From Salinimicrobium nanhaiense (GTDB lineage Bacteria > Bacteroidota > Bacteroidia > Flavobacteriales > Flavobacteriaceae), in assembly GCA_012038135.1 (NCBI GenBank), contig JAAVJQ010000012.1:1-64000 (forward strand): 64,000 nt of DNA, given 5' to 3'. Every line of letters starts with the position of its first letter. Positions within the stretch are counted from its first letter, which is position 1. Positions 63,700 through 64,000 of the stretch are shown here, in pieces. The position numbers and the translations under genes are program-made. Below the pieces are notes generated by a model that saw nothing but the letters and a program-made list of their open reading frames with translations, was not told where the DNA came from and ran no database searches.

Positions 63700-64000
63700 T
63701 AATCCTTTTTTTGCATCAGCATGGTGAGGTGCATACAGCTGAACATGTAATTATCATCCAAGGCCGATTGTTCCCAATCTTCCCGGTGCCAGTTTTTAGC
63801 TTTATCTATTTTTTTTTCCTCAGAACCAGGCAATAAGTAAAGCAATGGGAGCCATTTAATTTTTCCCAAAACCGCACGTCGTTCAACTATATTAAAAGCT
63901 TCTTCGAATTTATAGTAGGTTTCCCTGGAAAAAGGCCATTCCCAGTCCTTGTCACTCTGAAAGGGTCGATAAATTGTACGGATAACTTTAATAGGTGTAC
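63699..64000 (-). CDS. Class I SAM-dependent methyltransferase, C-terminal part
   Basis: Cut by the window end; about 100 residues are visible. Read from the right edge: TPIKVIRTIYRPFQSDKDWE, WPFSRETYYKFEEAFNIVER, RAVLGKIKWLPLLYLLPGSE, ending MHLTMLMQKKD with TAA at 63699-63701. The RPFQSDKDWEWPF...YLLPG layout is typical of the C-terminus of class I methyltransferases found in Bacteroidota polysaccharide clusters. TAATG overlap with the glycosyltransferase start shows translational coupling. Confidence 0.75.
   Translation of the reverse strand, partial: TPIKVIRTIYRPFQSDKDWEWPFSRETYYKFEEAFNIVERRAVLGKIKWLPLLYLLPGSEEKKIDKAKNWHREDWEQSALDDNYMFSCMHLTMLMQKKD

Overview
The window reads as chromosomal DNA of a marine-type flavobacterium (Bacteroidota, Flavobacteriaceae, Gramella/Salegentibacter-like). 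That placement is inference from four things: promoters of the Bacteroidota form TTG-N(17-23)-TAnnTTTG, lipoproteins with Bacteroidota export signals, a long NusB, and families such as DUF3276, DUF1573 and a SusC-style TonB receptor. The left edge holds the first bases of a 16S rRNA gene on the minus strand, with three promoter-like modules stacked upstream.

From 1.3 to 44 kb the content is mostly core housekeeping: thrS-infC-rpmI-rplT; dnaB followed by an exported unknown, an amidohydrolase and yjbQ; accA; tgt-lptG-type permease-EamA transporter; a split transketolase; an S4-domain protein, a PRTase and aroK; two tRNA-Lys and one tRNA-Leu; aconitase; MoxR; two parvulin-like chaperones; OmpH/Skp; guaB; a porin/FMN-binding/four-helix membrane operon; HMG-CoA lyase; pyrD-LysE; pepT; yajC-DUF1573-nusB; leucine dehydrogenase; an ABC exporter; DUF3276; and an M14 metallopeptidase. 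Several starts are non-ATG (infC ATA; LysE and LptG-type permease GTG; PpiC-like lipoprotein TTG; HigB TTG; one glycosyltransferase CTG).

From 45 kb the window becomes accessory and repeat-rich. A metal-type locus (Cys-rich exported protein, TonB receptor, CDF transporter) sits among dispersed repeats. A surface-polysaccharide cluster follows on the minus strand: four family-4 glycosyltransferases, a Wzy/ligase-like membrane protein and a methyltransferase cut by the window end. Two paralogous glycosyltransferases bracket a 5.3-kb stretch holding three plus-strand toxin-antitoxin modules (yefM-yoeB, higBA, parDE) and a DUF6398 protein, plus a seven-copy 185-bp tandem array and a duplicated 335-bp composite repeat.

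The most unusual property is the density of short dispersed repeats: CGGATT-N3-AATCCG palindromes, CTGTCAG/CTGACAG hairpins, 'cttggttcttgg' stretches and G/C-rich 'cctccggagg' palindromes. They fill nearly every intergenic gap above 300 bp. They also occur inside an operon (between the transketolase halves) and apparently inside one glycosyltransferase coding sequence. No CRISPR array, prophage or intact transposase gene was seen.
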